Positions 36,672-45,552 of a stretch of DNA of 64,000 nucleotides are shown one piece after another. Made by a program: the position numbers and the translations under genes. The DNA is taken from positions 458,557 through 522,556 of the forward strand of contig NZ_LVEM01000004.1 in assembly GCF_001641335.1 (NCBI RefSeq), in the 5' to 3' direction. Positions within the stretch are counted from its first letter, which is position 1, and every line of letters starts with the position of its first letter. Under the pieces are notes generated by a model. It had not been told where the DNA came from and searched no databases. It saw nothing but the letters and a program-made list of their open reading frames with translations. Source of the stretch: Bradyrhizobium stylosanthis. Lineage in GTDB: Bacteria > Pseudomonadota > Alphaproteobacteria > Rhizobiales > Xanthobacteraceae.

Positions 36672-36836
36672 CATCCTTCGAGACGCCCGCCTTCGGCGGG
36701 CCCTCAGGATGAGGTCAGTGGTTGCCGCTAGATAGAGTCAGTCCGTGGCCGCGTCGAAATTTCAAACCTCATGGTGAGGAGGCCGCGAAGCGGCCGTCTC
36801 CGGACGATGCTCTGCATCGCCGGCGAACCATGAAGG
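36672..36836. repeat. Compound intergenic repeat (CATCCTTCGAGACGC type)
   Basis: The left part has CATCCTTCGAGACGCCCGCC...GGCGGG...CAGGATGAGG, the right part CCTCATGGTGAGGAGGCCGC...GCGGCC...GAACCATGAAGG. Each folds on itself and the two also pair loosely. It fills the gap between convergent genes. Confidence 0.7.
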
Positions 36837-36879
36837 CCAAGCTGGACCAGCGGGGCCGTCATACACAACACCCAGCCCC

Positions 36880-37446
36880 TCAGCGGAACCGCGCGAGATA
36901 ATAGGCGAGATCGCCGATCTGGTCCTTGCCGACGGTCTGCATCACGTCGGCCATGGTGGCGTCGTAGCCGTGGCGGGTGTTGTCCTTGTATTCGGCGAGC
37001 GTCTTGGCGAGATAGTCCTCGCGCTGAGCCGCGATGCGCGGGACGTTCTCCTTTCCGGAATAGTCGGGATTGTGGCAGGTGTTGCAGCGGTTCTGGTTCG
37101 CCAGCGCCTGCCCGCGCGCCGTCCGTGCGGCATCTGCGGCATCCGCCGTCGGCGCGGGCTTCGGCAGCGCCGCGATGAAATCGGAGAAGGTGCGCAGATC
37201 GTCGTCGGTGAGCGATTTCGCCATCTCGTTCATGGGCTCGAACACGCGCAGCTTCTCGCGGAACATGAAGAGCTGGATCAACGCGTAGGGCGCCTGCTGC
37301 CCGCCGAGCGAGGGCGTGTTCTCGGTCTCGGAGGTGCCGCGCTCGCCGTGACAGGCAAGGCACGGTGCGGCGCGCTCCTGGATGGTTTCGGCGCCGGCGG
37401 AGAAACTGAGGGAGGCCAGCGCCACCGTGATCGCGAGCTTGCGCAT
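36880..37446 (-). CDS. Exported diheme-type cytochrome c
   Basis: A 188-residue protein. A signal peptide (MRKLAITVALASLSFSAGA) is followed by two haem c sites, CLACH and CNTCH, about 100 residues apart, the layout of cytochrome c4. It moves electrons in the periplasm. AAGGAT lies before ATG 37446. It is 70 bp downstream of the sugar dehydrogenase on the same strand, past an intrinsic-terminator-like hairpin, so it may accept electrons from that enzyme. Confidence 0.88.
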   Translation of the reverse strand: MRKLAITVALASLSFSAGAETIQERAAPCLACHGERGTSETENTPSLGGQQAPYALIQLFMFREKLRVFEPMNEMAKSLTDDDLRTFSDFIAALPKPAPTADAADAARTARGQALANQNRCNTCHNPDYSGKENVPRIAAQREDYLAKTLAEYKDNTRHGYDATMADVMQTVGKDQIGDLAYYLARFR

Positions 37447-37463
37447 CGATGATCCTTGCATGT

Positions 37464-37500
37464 CAAAATAAAATCGGGGGCAGCGGGCGCTGCCCCCGAT
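37464..37500 (-). terminator. Terminator/attenuator between sugar dehydrogenase and cytochrome genes
   Basis: ATCGGGGGCAGC and GCTGCCCCCGAT form a perfect 12-bp stem with a four-base loop (37473-37500). On the minus strand it is followed by TTTTATTTT. The next ORF starts 18 bases beyond, so read-through would set cytochrome expression. Confidence 0.75.
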
Positions 37501-37515
37501 CGGCGTCGGCAATTC

Positions 37516-38790
37516 TTACTTCGCCGCGACCTTCTGCTTGCCGTAGGTGATGCGGTAGACCGCACCGTTCCAGTCGTCGGAGACGAGCAGCGAGCCGTCC
37601 TTCAACTGCATCACGTCGACGGGGCGGCCGACATATTTGTTGTCCTCGAGGAAGCCGGTCAGGAACGGCTCCATCGACTTCACGGTGCCGTCCTTGTTCA
37701 GCTTGACGACGACGACGTCACCGCCCTGCTTCTGCGACTTGTTCCAGGAGCCGTGGCGCGCGACGAAGATCGTGTTCTTGTACTGCTTCGGGAACATGCT
37801 GCCGGTGTAGAAGCGCATGCCGAGCGCGGCGGTGTGCGGGCCCATCAGGCCGACAGGCGCAGTGTAGTTCTTGCAGTCCTTGCCCCAGCCGAGCTCCTGG
37901 TCGATGATGTTGCCCTGGTAGCAGAACGGCGCGCCGAAATCCTCGCCCGCCTTGGTGACGCGGTTCAGCTCGTCCTCCGGCACCGTCTCCGACAGCCAGT
38001 CGCGGCCGTTGTCGGTGAAGTAGAGCTGCTTGGTCTCGGGATTCCAGTCGAAGCCGACGGTGTTGCGAACGCCGACCGCGTAGACTTCCGCGCCGGAGCC
38101 GTCGAGATTCATGCGGCGGATCTGGCCGTGATCGGCATCGTGCAGCACGTTGTTGCCGGGCTGGCCGACCGGGACGTAGAGCTTGTTGTCGGGGCCAATG
38201 GCGATGAACTTCCAGCCATGCGCCTCGTCCTTCGGCAGTTTGTCGTAGATCATCGTCGGCTTCGGCGGGTTGTCGAGGTTCTCGTCGATCTTCTCGATCT
38301 TGGAGACCTTCGACAGCTCGGCGATGTAGAGCGTGCCGTCCTTGAAGGCGACGCCGTTCGGACGATAGAGACCCGAGGCGATCACCTTGACCGCCTTCTT
38401 GCCGTCCTTGTCGGCGATGGCATAGACCTTGTCGACGAGACGGCTGCCGACGAACACCGTGCCCTTGTCGCTCTGCGCGAGCGAGCGCGCATTCGTCATG
38501 CCCGATGCGTAGACCTCGATGTTGAAGCCCGCGGGCACCTTGAGCTTGGCGAGCGGCAGCTTGTCGGCCTGCGCCGGGATCGGCGGCGGCGCGACGGGAG
38601 CGAGCTTTGCAGCGGCCTCGCCGTCCGGACGGCCGATCAGCGGCGACCCCGGCGGAAGCGGCTGCGCGGCAGGTGCGGCGCCCGCGGCGGGCGGGCTCGC
38701 GGGCTGCTGCGCCGAAGCGGCAACCGTGAACGCAGTGAAGACCACGCCAGCCAGCAACAGGCTGCGCGAGGCAGACGATAGACCCATCAT
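37516..38790 (-). CDS. Secreted PQQ-type sorbosone/aldose dehydrogenase
   Basis: A 424-residue GSDH beta-propeller with a signal peptide (residues 1-27, ending ASA) and a Pro/Ala-rich linker to about residue 75. Propeller motifs include SLAQSDKGTVFVGSR, GLYRPNGVAFKDGTLYIAE and VGVRNTVGFDWNPETKQLYF. Expected to oxidise an aldose or sorbosone in the periplasm with PQQ. ATG-ATG at 38790/38787 has GGGGAGA upstream. A cytochrome c gene follows, a likely electron acceptor. It is a distant paralogue of the gene at 15797-17137. Confidence 0.87.
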   Translation of the reverse strand: MMGLSSASRSLLLAGVVFTAFTVAASAQQPASPPAAGAAPAAQPLPPGSPLIGRPDGEAAAKLAPVAPPPIPAQADKLPLAKLKVPAGFNIEVYASGMTNARSLAQSDKGTVFVGSRLVDKVYAIADKDGKKAVKVIASGLYRPNGVAFKDGTLYIAELSKVSKIEKIDENLDNPPKPTMIYDKLPKDEAHGWKFIAIGPDNKLYVPVGQPGNNVLHDADHGQIRRMNLDGSGAEVYAVGVRNTVGFDWNPETKQLYFTDNGRDWLSETVPEDELNRVTKAGEDFGAPFCYQGNIIDQELGWGKDCKNYTAPVGLMGPHTAALGMRFYTGSMFPKQYKNTIFVARHGSWNKSQKQGGDVVVVKLNKDGTVKSMEPFLTGFLEDNKYVGRPVDVMQLKDGSLLVSDDWNGAVYRITYGKQKVAAK

Positions 38791-39142
38791 GATGTTTTCT
38801 CCCCAAGGCGGAAGCCGTCTTCCAGACGCTGGCGCGCCCACGGCGTTTCCAGGCCGCACTCTCTGAATTTGCCGGCGCGAATGCAACCGGAAACCAAGCA
38901 GAGCACCCCTGCGTGTGTTCATCGCGATGGATGATCGAGCTGCGACGATCGATATTGCTTTGCAACATCGGAGGCGCCGCCCTTCGCCGCATCGCAACGC
39001 GCGTGGTGCGAGGCCCACCGAATCTTAACGCAGGTTAGTGGAACTCGACGAAAGTGCCCGGAGTCGGGCGCAGCGTCGTATTTTGGTCCAAGATTATTTT
39101 GTCTCTGCGGCGGGGCGGGCTTCCTGAACGTGGAGACCTGCG
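38791..39142. other. Divergent intergenic region, no gene seen
   Basis: 352 bp between divergent genes. It must hold promoters for both, but I found no convincing -35/-10 pair. The stretch 39075-39110 is AT-richer (TTGGTCCAAGATTATTTTG) and is the best place for the plus-strand promoter. Confidence 0.4.
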
Positions 39143-39673
39143 ATGCGTTGCCATGTTGCGTTTGGTGTTGCTTTCATTATCGCGATTTCATCCACCGCCG
39201 CCGGGGCACGTCCCTTCCGACCCAACCTCGCGGTGCCGCGCGAATGCAACGTCACGATGCCCTGCGACTTCTCCGGCTCGAATGTGCGCGCGACCGTATT
39301 GCGCGTTCACGCCCCGCAAGAGGTGACGGGACGCGCCACCACGATCCAGATGGCGAGTATGGAAGACAGGGGCCGTATCGTCGGCGGCCGCCCTGCCGGC
39401 TGCCCGCACTCGTTCTGCGGCTGCGCGGCATCGATCCGCGTGTTCGGCCGCATCGTGCCGGGATTGAACCTGGCGTCCAACTGGCTGCGCTTTCCAAGGA
39501 CGCAGCCCGCACCGGGCATGGTCGCCGCACGGCACGGGCATGTCTTCGTGCTCGAGCAGCATGTCAGCGGCGATGTCTGGATGGCCTATGACGGCAATTC
39601 GGGCGGCCGGGCCACCCGCATCCATGCGCGATCATTGCGGGGCTATTCCGTAGTCAATCCCCGGGTCGGCTGA
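39143..39673 (+). CDS. Exported hypothetical protein with Cys/His pattern
   Basis: A 176-residue protein with a signal peptide of about 22 residues. The mature part is Cys-rich: CNVTMPC, then GCPHSFCGCAASIRVFG. Later APGMVAARHGHVFVLE places a His in a beta strand after a Gly-x-Val turn, as in CHAP/NlpC cysteine peptidases, with WMAYDGNSGG beyond. I infer a possible cell-wall peptidase-like fold, but the match is by pattern only. GGAG lies seven bases before ATG 39143. No operon partner. Confidence 0.62.
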   Translation: MRCHVAFGVAFIIAISSTAAGARPFRPNLAVPRECNVTMPCDFSGSNVRATVLRVHAPQEVTGRATTIQMASMEDRGRIVGGRPAGCPHSFCGCAASIRVFGRIVPGLNLASNWLRFPRTQPAPGMVAARHGHVFVLEQHVSGDVWMAYDGNSGGRATRIHARSLRGYSVVNPRVG

Positions 39674-39840
39674 CCAGGGCGTTACGCCAGCGCGCGACAT
39701 GGCCTGACTGCGCCCGCGCATCGGTGCCATGTCGCGACGCCTTTTGCCTTCGTATTCACTTGGTATCCCCTTGGCATCACCTTGGCACGGTCGCCCCGAT
39801 CGTGTAACGCCGACACGAAAATTGCCGGGACGCTACGCCG

Positions 39841-41085
39841 ATGGGGACTACTGCCGACGACGCGGGCGAGGCCACCCGCGCGCTGATTTTCGCGCTGGTT
39901 GCGCTCGCCTGCGGCCACATGCTCTCGACATTGCTGCGCACGATACCGGCCGTGAGCCTGGATCTGATGGCGGCGGATTTTCATATCGAGCCGCAAGCGC
40001 TGGCGAGCCTCACCGCCGTCTATCATTTCGCCTTCGCCGCTGCGCAGATCCCGGTCGGCGCGGCGATGGACCGGTTCGGCGTGCGCCCGGTGTCGCTGAG
40101 CCTGCTGGCGGGAACCGTGCTCGGCGCGGTGGCGTCGGGGTTTGCGACGGGACCGCAGAGTTTTGCGGTCGGACAGCTGATGCTGGGCGTCGCCACGTCG
40201 GGCATGCTGATGTGCCCGATGACGCTCGCGGCCAAGCAATTGTCGGCCGCGCGGTTCGGCTTGTGGTCGGGCGCCATCCTCTCGATCGGCAATATCGGCA
40301 TGCTGCTGTCGTCGAGCCCGCTCGCCTTCGTGATCGACACCTACGGCTGGCGCGCCGGATTCTGGATCTCCGCGATCGGCGGCATTTTGGTCGCGCTCGC
40401 GGTGTTCGTGCTGGTGCCGAGCCAGCCGGCCGATCACAAGGACGATTCCTCGGCGCTGTCGCAGATGATCGAGGTGGTGAGGCTCGGCCTGTCGCGGCCG
40501 CTGCGCGGCCTGATCGCGCTGGCGCTGGTGTCGCTGGCGAGCTCGCTGGTGCTGCGCGGCCTGTGGGGCGGGCCGTGGCTGATGGAGATCAAGGGACTGA
40601 CGCGGATCGAGGCCGGCAACCAGCTCGGCGCGTTCACGCTGGCGATGATCGCAGGACCGCTGCTGGTCGGCATGATCGACCGCAGGCTCGGTCGTCGCCG
40701 CGCGCTGGTCGCAGGCACGCACGGATTCGCCGCGGTGCTGCTCGCGCTGATGGCACTGGGCGCGCCGCACCTCGCCGTCGCATGGCTGTTCGGCGTGACC
40801 GTCATGCCGCCGAGCTATGATCTGGCACTGTTCGTGCTCATCGGGCTCTTCACCTCGGCGCAGCCATTGCTGTTCGGCATGTCCCGGCAACTCGTCGACG
40901 CGCAGGTCGCGGGCAAGGCGCTCGCCGCGGTCAATCTCGCCTTCTTCCTCGGCACTGCGCTGATGCAGTCCGTGACCGGCGCGGTGGCGGCGTTCGCAGG
41001 CTTGCCGGCCGTGCTGCTGTTCATGGCCGCCGCGCTGGCGCTCGGCGTCGTGATCTTTTTGACTTATACGACGGCGAATTCGTAG
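39841..41085 (+). CDS. MFS transporter
   Basis: A 414-residue transporter with 12 predicted helices. AAAQIPVGAAMDRFGVRPV is the loop 2-3 motif (G-x3-D-R-x-G-x-R), and DRRLGRRRALVAG the equivalent in the second half. The substrate is not evident. Its stop codon lies inside an inverted repeat that starts at 41081, so repeat insertion or growth reached the gene end. Confidence 0.88.
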   Translation: MGTTADDAGEATRALIFALVALACGHMLSTLLRTIPAVSLDLMAADFHIEPQALASLTAVYHFAFAAAQIPVGAAMDRFGVRPVSLSLLAGTVLGAVASGFATGPQSFAVGQLMLGVATSGMLMCPMTLAAKQLSAARFGLWSGAILSIGNIGMLLSSSPLAFVIDTYGWRAGFWISAIGGILVALAVFVLVPSQPADHKDDSSALSQMIEVVRLGLSRPLRGLIALALVSLASSLVLRGLWGGPWLMEIKGLTRIEAGNQLGAFTLAMIAGPLLVGMIDRRLGRRRALVAGTHGFAAVLLALMALGAPHLAVAWLFGVTVMPPSYDLALFVLIGLFTSAQPLLFGMSRQLVDAQVAGKALAAVNLAFFLGTALMQSVTGAVAAFAGLPAVLLFMAAALALGVVIFLTYTTANS

Positions 41086-41161
41086 GATGGGTAGAGCGAA
41101 GCGAAACCCATCATTTTCGTGCATGGCTCGATGGGTTTCGCTTCGCTCTACCCATCCTACG
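41081..41161. repeat. Inverted repeat family B (CGTAGGATGGGTAGAGCG), copy 1
   Basis: The arms CGTAGGATGGGTAGAGCGAA and the inverted copy at the right end are near perfect, with GCGAAACCCATC / GATGGGTTTCGC continuing the stem. It includes the MFS stop codon. A second copy is at 42950-43035. Confidence 0.88.
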
Positions 41162-41186
41162 AGTTGATGCACCAAGGGACTGAATC

Positions 41187-42392
41187 ATGCCCGTCGACAC
41201 CAAAGCCGCCACCGATCGTCTCATGCGCTTCCTCGCGATCGAGGGCGTCACCGGACAGGAGGCGGCGATCGGGCGCGAGCTCACCGCCGCGCTGAAGGAG
41301 GCCGGCGTGCCGGCCAAGGCGATCCGGCTCGACGATGCCAACACGCGCATTCCGGTGCCGACCGAGACCGGCAATCTCATTGTCGACCTGCCCGGCCGCG
41401 GCGCGCTGCACAACCAGCCGCGCATCATGTTCATGACTCACATGGACACCGTGCCGCTCTGCGCCGGCGCCAAGCCGAAAAAGTCCGGCCGCAAGATCGT
41501 CAACGAAGCCAAGACCGCGCTCGGCGGCGACAACCGCTGCGGCTGCGGCGTGCTGGTGACGCTGGCGGCCGAGCTCGAGAAGCAGAAGCTCGATCATCCG
41601 CCGATCACGCTGTTGTTCTGCGTGCGCGAGGAGAGCGGCCTCTATGGCGCGCGCCACGTCAAGCTCGACGAGCTCGGCGCGCCCGTGATGGCGTTCAACT
41701 ATGACGGCGGCTCGGCCTCCAATGTCATCATCGGCGCGGTCGGCGCCGACCGCTGGACCGTCGAGATCATGGGCCGCGCCTCGCATGCCGGCGTGGCGCC
41801 GGAGCGCGGCATCTCCTCGACCATGATCATGGCGCTCGCGCTTGCGGACGTGAAGGCCGGCGGCTGGTTCGGCAAGGTGGTGAAGGGCAAGGGCGCGAGC
41901 GCAAAGATGGGCACCAGCAATGTCGGCCCCGTCACCGGCGGCGAGGGCCGCCCCGCGGGCGATGCCACCAACGTCGTCACCGACTACGTGCATGTGCGCG
42001 GCGAGAGCCGCAGCCATGACGGAAAGTTCTTCAAGGAGATCACCAAAGCCTACAAGGCCGCGTTCGAGAAGGCCGCGAAGAAGGTGACGAACGCGCAAGG
42101 CAAGTCCGGCAAGGTCAAGTTCAAGGCCGAGACCGATTATTATCCGTTCCGCATGAAGGACAGCCAGCCCGTCATCAAGCGCGCAGTCGAGGCGGTGTCG
42201 GCGGTCGGCGGCACCCCGAATGTCCGCACCGCCAATGGCGGCCTCGATGCCAACTGGATGGTCCGTCACGGCGTTCCCACGGTGACGTTCGGCGCCGGCC
42301 AGAACGAGGCGCACACGATCGACGAGTGGATCAATCTCGACGAATACGACCGCGCGTGCGCGCTGGCGGTGCAGCTCGCGACGATGCGGTGA
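41187..42392 (+). CDS. M20-family zinc peptidase (tripeptidase T-like)
   Basis: A 401-residue cytosolic metallopeptidase. Zinc ligands follow the M20 order: MTHMDTV (His), GGDNRCG (bridging Asp), REESG (catalytic Glu and Glu ligand), NYDGG (Asp) and EAHTIDE (His). The dimerisation domain (WTVEIMGRASHAGVAPE) is inserted as usual. It resembles PepT-like di/tripeptidases; the natural peptide is unknown. It is coupled to a small exported-protein gene by a four-base overlap if that gene starts at GTG 42389. Confidence 0.87.
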   Translation: MPVDTKAATDRLMRFLAIEGVTGQEAAIGRELTAALKEAGVPAKAIRLDDANTRIPVPTETGNLIVDLPGRGALHNQPRIMFMTHMDTVPLCAGAKPKKSGRKIVNEAKTALGGDNRCGCGVLVTLAAELEKQKLDHPPITLLFCVREESGLYGARHVKLDELGAPVMAFNYDGGSASNVIIGAVGADRWTVEIMGRASHAGVAPERGISSTMIMALALADVKAGGWFGKVVKGKGASAKMGTSNVGPVTGGEGRPAGDATNVVTDYVHVRGESRSHDGKFFKEITKAYKAAFEKAAKKVTNAQGKSGKVKFKAETDYYPFRMKDSQPVIKRAVEAVSAVGGTPNVRTANGGLDANWMVRHGVPTVTFGAGQNEAHTIDEWINLDEYDRACALAVQLATMR

Positions 42393-42934
42393 CTTGCGTG
42401 GTCCGGTTCGCGCTCGCGGGATTTGCGCTGCTGGCGCTTGTGGGCGCGGCCGGCGCGGAAGAGGACAACAGCGCCTTGCTGGTCGATCTCTTCGCGAAGG
42501 TCTGCGCTCCCAAGCCGGCGAGGCCAAGCCAGGTCGAGCGCATCGCAACGGGTCTGGGCTTCGTCAGCGACGGCGGCCCGATCACGGCCGAGATGGAGCG
42601 TGGGCCCAAGATCGACCTGCTCTACTCGGCCAAGCTGATCAGGCGGGGCGAGAGGATCGGCAGCATGACGGCCTATTTCGCAGGACCCGACGATGCTCCA
42701 AGCGTGAGCTGCTCGGTCTCGGCCGTCGGCGTCTCGACTGAAGTGCTGCCCGGGCTGATCGAAACGTCGTTGAAGGCCCGTGAGCGGACCGACAAGCCGT
42801 CCAACGACGACAATCATCGCCTGGCGAGCTGGCGTGTCGGCGCCGGCAGCGGCGATACGCTCGATATGTCGGTGTGGCGAACCCCGCCGCACCGGGCCTC
42901 GATCAGCATCACCTATTATGCTTTCAAGCGATGA
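42389..42934 (+). CDS. Exported hypothetical protein
   Basis: A 181-residue protein with a signal peptide (VVRFALAGFALLALVGAAGA) and no recognised domain. The mature part begins EEDNSALLVDLFAKVC and ends VWRTPPHRASISITYY, suggesting a small alpha/beta fold. GTG 42389 overlaps the upstream stop (GTGA); GTG 42398 is an equally possible start. Codon use is normal, so it is likely real. Confidence 0.6.
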   Translation: MTCVVRFALAGFALLALVGAAGAEEDNSALLVDLFAKVCAPKPARPSQVERIATGLGFVSDGGPITAEMERGPKIDLLYSAKLIRRGERIGSMTAYFAGPDDAPSVSCSVSAVGVSTEVLPGLIETSLKARERTDKPSNDDNHRLASWRVGAGSGDTLDMSVWRTPPHRASISITYYAFKR

Positions 42935-42949
42935 GCGGGATCGCTAGAG

Positions 42950-43035
42950 CGTAGGATGGGTAGAGCGTTAGCGAAACCCATCGCGACTTGCCAAGTTGAT
43001 GATGATGGGTTTCGCTGCGCTCTACCCATCCTACG
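42950..43035. repeat. Inverted repeat family B, copy 2
   Basis: The same arms as at 41081-41161 (CGTAGGATGGGTAGAGCG, and its inverted copy at the right) with a different centre (ACTTGCCAAGTTGATGATG). The two copies bracket the M20 peptidase and exported-protein genes in direct order. Confidence 0.88.
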
Positions 43036-43070
43036 AAACCGCGAACCAAAAAGAAAAATCGGGAGGCCAC

Positions 43071-44159
43071 ATGCCGCGCATCGCGAAGATCGAATCCGCC
43101 CTCTACCGGATCCCCCTGCCCGTCACGCTGTCCGACTCCACGCATGGCGAGATCGCGGCGTTCGAGCTGATCACTTGCCGCATCCGCGATGCCGATGGCG
43201 CCGAAGGCGTGGGCTACACCTATACGGTCGGGCGCAATGGCGGGGCGACCGCCGACATTCTCAAACGCGAGATCCCGCCGCTGGTCGAGGGCCGCGAGGC
43301 CGACGACACCGAGGCGATCTGGCACCACGTCTGGTGGGGCCTGCATTACGGCGGGCGCGGCGGACCGGCCGTGCTGGCGCTCTCCGCGCTCGACATCGCG
43401 CTGTGGGATCTGAAAGCGCGGCGCGCGAAGCTGCCGCTGTACCAGTTGCTGGGCGGTTTCGATGCGCGCGTGCCCTGCTATGCCGGCGGCATCGACCTCG
43501 ATCTCTCCGTCGAAGCCTTGCTCGCGCAGACCGACGGCAATCTCGCAAAGGGCTTTCGCGCCATCAAGATGAAGGTCGGCCGGCCCGACCTAAAATCCGA
43601 CGTCGCGCGCGTGGCGGCGATGCGCAAGCATCTCGGCGACGGTTTTCCGCTGATGGCGGATGCCAACATGAAATGGACGGTGGAGGAAGCGATCCGCGCT
43701 GCCCGCGCCTTCGTTCCCTACGACCTGACGTGGCTGGAGGAACCGATCATTCCCGACGACGTCGCTGGCCACACTCGAATCATGCAGGCCGGCGGCGTGC
43801 CGATCGCGGCGGGCGAGAATCTGCGCTCGCTGTGGGAGTTCAAGAACTACATCGTGGCGGGCGCGGTGTCCTATCCCGAACCCGACGTCACCAATTGCGG
43901 CGGCGTGTCCGCCTTCATGAAGATCGCGCGGCTTGCGGAAGCGTTCAACCTGCCCGTCACCAGCCACGGCGCGCATGACATCACCGTGCATCTGCTCGCG
44001 GCCTGCCCGAACCGTTCGTATCTCGAGGCGCACGGTTTTGGCCTCGACAAATATATCGAGCATCCCCTGGTGCTTCAGGACGGCAAGGCGCTGGCGCCGG
44101 ACCGTCCGGGCCACGGCATCGGCTTCGACTGGAAGGGGCTGGCGAAGCTGGCGGCGTAG
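43071..44159 (+). CDS. Mandelate racemase/muconate lactonizing enzyme superfamily protein
   Basis: A 362-residue enolase-superfamily enzyme. Lys166 and Lys168 (AIKMKVG), Asp197 (MADANMKW), Glu223/224 (LEEP) and Glu249 (AAGEN) give the metal and base residues, with His299 in TSHGAHD as the second base. The K-x-K plus His pattern fits the mandelate racemase subgroup, which includes sugar-acid dehydratases. GGGAGG precedes ATG 43071. No adjacent sugar-acid gene is present to fix the substrate. Confidence 0.87.
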   Translation: MPRIAKIESALYRIPLPVTLSDSTHGEIAAFELITCRIRDADGAEGVGYTYTVGRNGGATADILKREIPPLVEGREADDTEAIWHHVWWGLHYGGRGGPAVLALSALDIALWDLKARRAKLPLYQLLGGFDARVPCYAGGIDLDLSVEALLAQTDGNLAKGFRAIKMKVGRPDLKSDVARVAAMRKHLGDGFPLMADANMKWTVEEAIRAARAFVPYDLTWLEEPIIPDDVAGHTRIMQAGGVPIAAGENLRSLWEFKNYIVAGAVSYPEPDVTNCGGVSAFMKIARLAEAFNLPVTSHGAHDITVHLLAACPNRSYLEAHGFGLDKYIEHPLVLQDGKALAPDRPGHGIGFDWKGLAKLAA

Positions 44160-44166
44160 GGCGCGC

Positions 44167-44240
44167 CGTCACGCCCGGGCATCCGCGTTCTTCGTGCGAC
44201 AAGCAGAACGTGGATGGCCGGGTCAAGCCCGGCCATGACG
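44167..44240. repeat. Inverted repeat family A, copy 3
   Basis: CGTCACGCCCGGGCATC at the left, GGATGGCCGGGTCAAGCCCG and GGCCATGACG at the right. It is the shortest of the three copies and lies between two plus-strand genes. Confidence 0.8.
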
Positions 44241-44297
44241 GCGGAGCTGCACGCGAGGCATTCGCCGGTGCCTGATGTAGTCTCGCAATATTCCGCT

Positions 44298-45485
44298 ATG
44301 CTGGCATCAGCCGGCCCTCCCAACGAAAGTCCCACCTTGACCCCCGAGCTGCACCAGAAACTGACCGCGTGGCGCCGGCATCTGCATGCCCATCCCGAAC
44401 TGTCCCTCCAGGAGAAGGCCACAGCCGCCTTCGTGCAGGAGAAGCTCACCGAGCTCGGCATCCCCTTCGAGGCCGGCGTCGGCGGCCACGGCATCGTCGC
44501 GACGTTGACGCGCGGGTCGGCACAGGGCCGCGTCGGCCTGCGCGCCGACATGGATGCGCTGCCGATCACCGAGGATACCGGCCTGCCCTATGCCTCCAAC
44601 AATCCCGGCGTGATGCATGCCTGCGGCCATGACGGGCATACCGCCTCGCTGCTCGGTGCCGCCGCGCTGCTCGCCAATGATCCGAGCTGGAGCGGCACGG
44701 TTGATTTCATCTTCCAGCCGGCCGAGGAAGGTTATGGCGGCTCGCGCGCGATGGTCGCGGCCGGGCTGTTCGAGCGCTTTCCGATGGACCAGGTGTTCGG
44801 CTTCCACAACTGGCCGGGCCTCCAGGCCGGCACCATCGCGGTCCATGACGGCGTGGTCATGGCCTCCGGCGGACGCATCACCATCACCATCGAGGGCCAT
44901 GCGGGCCACGCCGGCATGCCGCACCTCACGCGCGATCCGGTGATGGCGGCCGGCCATCTGATCGTGGCGCTGCAATCGGTCGTCTCGCGCAGCGTCGATC
45001 CGCTCGACACTGCCGTGCTGTCGCTGTGCACGATCGAGGGCGGCACCGCGCCGAACCAGATCGCCGGCCGCGTCACGATCCGCGGCACGCTGCGGTTTCA
45101 TCGCGAGGGCACCAAGGACATCATCCTCGGCGGGATCGAGCGAACCTGCGCGGGGATCGCGACGAGCTTCGGCGTCAAGGTCTCGCCCGAGATCGTCATG
45201 GGCGTCGGCGTGGTGATCAACACCCCGGCGGAAGCCGCACTTGCAAGCATCGCCGCGGAGAAGGTGCGCGCCGAGGTGCGCCGCGACCTCGCGCCGAGCA
45301 TGGCCGGCGAAGATTTTGCCCACTATCTGCAGCAGCGGCCCGGCGCCTTCGTCTGGATCGGCAACGGCGAATTGCGCGACGGAGCCGAGCTGCACGGCCC
45401 GCGCTACGATTTCAACGATGCGATCCTTCCCGTCGCCTCGAGCTGGATGGCCGAGGTCGCCAGGACGGCACTAAACGCGAACTAG
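44298..45485 (+). CDS. M20D amidohydrolase (hippurate hydrolase-like)
   Basis: A 395-residue zinc amidohydrolase. Motifs in order: LHAHPELSLQE, LRADMDALPI, HACGHDGHTASLLG (Cys and His ligands), FQPAEEGYGG (Glu pair) and FHNWPGL. Members remove N-acyl groups from amino acids. The start is uncertain: ATG 44298 has no clear ribosome site, and TTG 44337 (just before TPELHQKL) would also fit. Cytosolic. Confidence 0.86.
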   Translation: MLASAGPPNESPTLTPELHQKLTAWRRHLHAHPELSLQEKATAAFVQEKLTELGIPFEAGVGGHGIVATLTRGSAQGRVGLRADMDALPITEDTGLPYASNNPGVMHACGHDGHTASLLGAAALLANDPSWSGTVDFIFQPAEEGYGGSRAMVAAGLFERFPMDQVFGFHNWPGLQAGTIAVHDGVVMASGGRITITIEGHAGHAGMPHLTRDPVMAAGHLIVALQSVVSRSVDPLDTAVLSLCTIEGGTAPNQIAGRVTIRGTLRFHREGTKDIILGGIERTCAGIATSFGVKVSPEIVMGVGVVINTPAEAALASIAAEKVRAEVRRDLAPSMAGEDFAHYLQQRPGAFVWIGNGELRDGAELHGPRYDFNDAILPVASSWMAEVARTALNAN

Positions 45486-45552
45486 CACCGCCCCGTGGCT
45501 CCGCCGGACCGGTTGCGCTAGGATGGACGCTGGCTCGAGCCGGCGGGATCCC

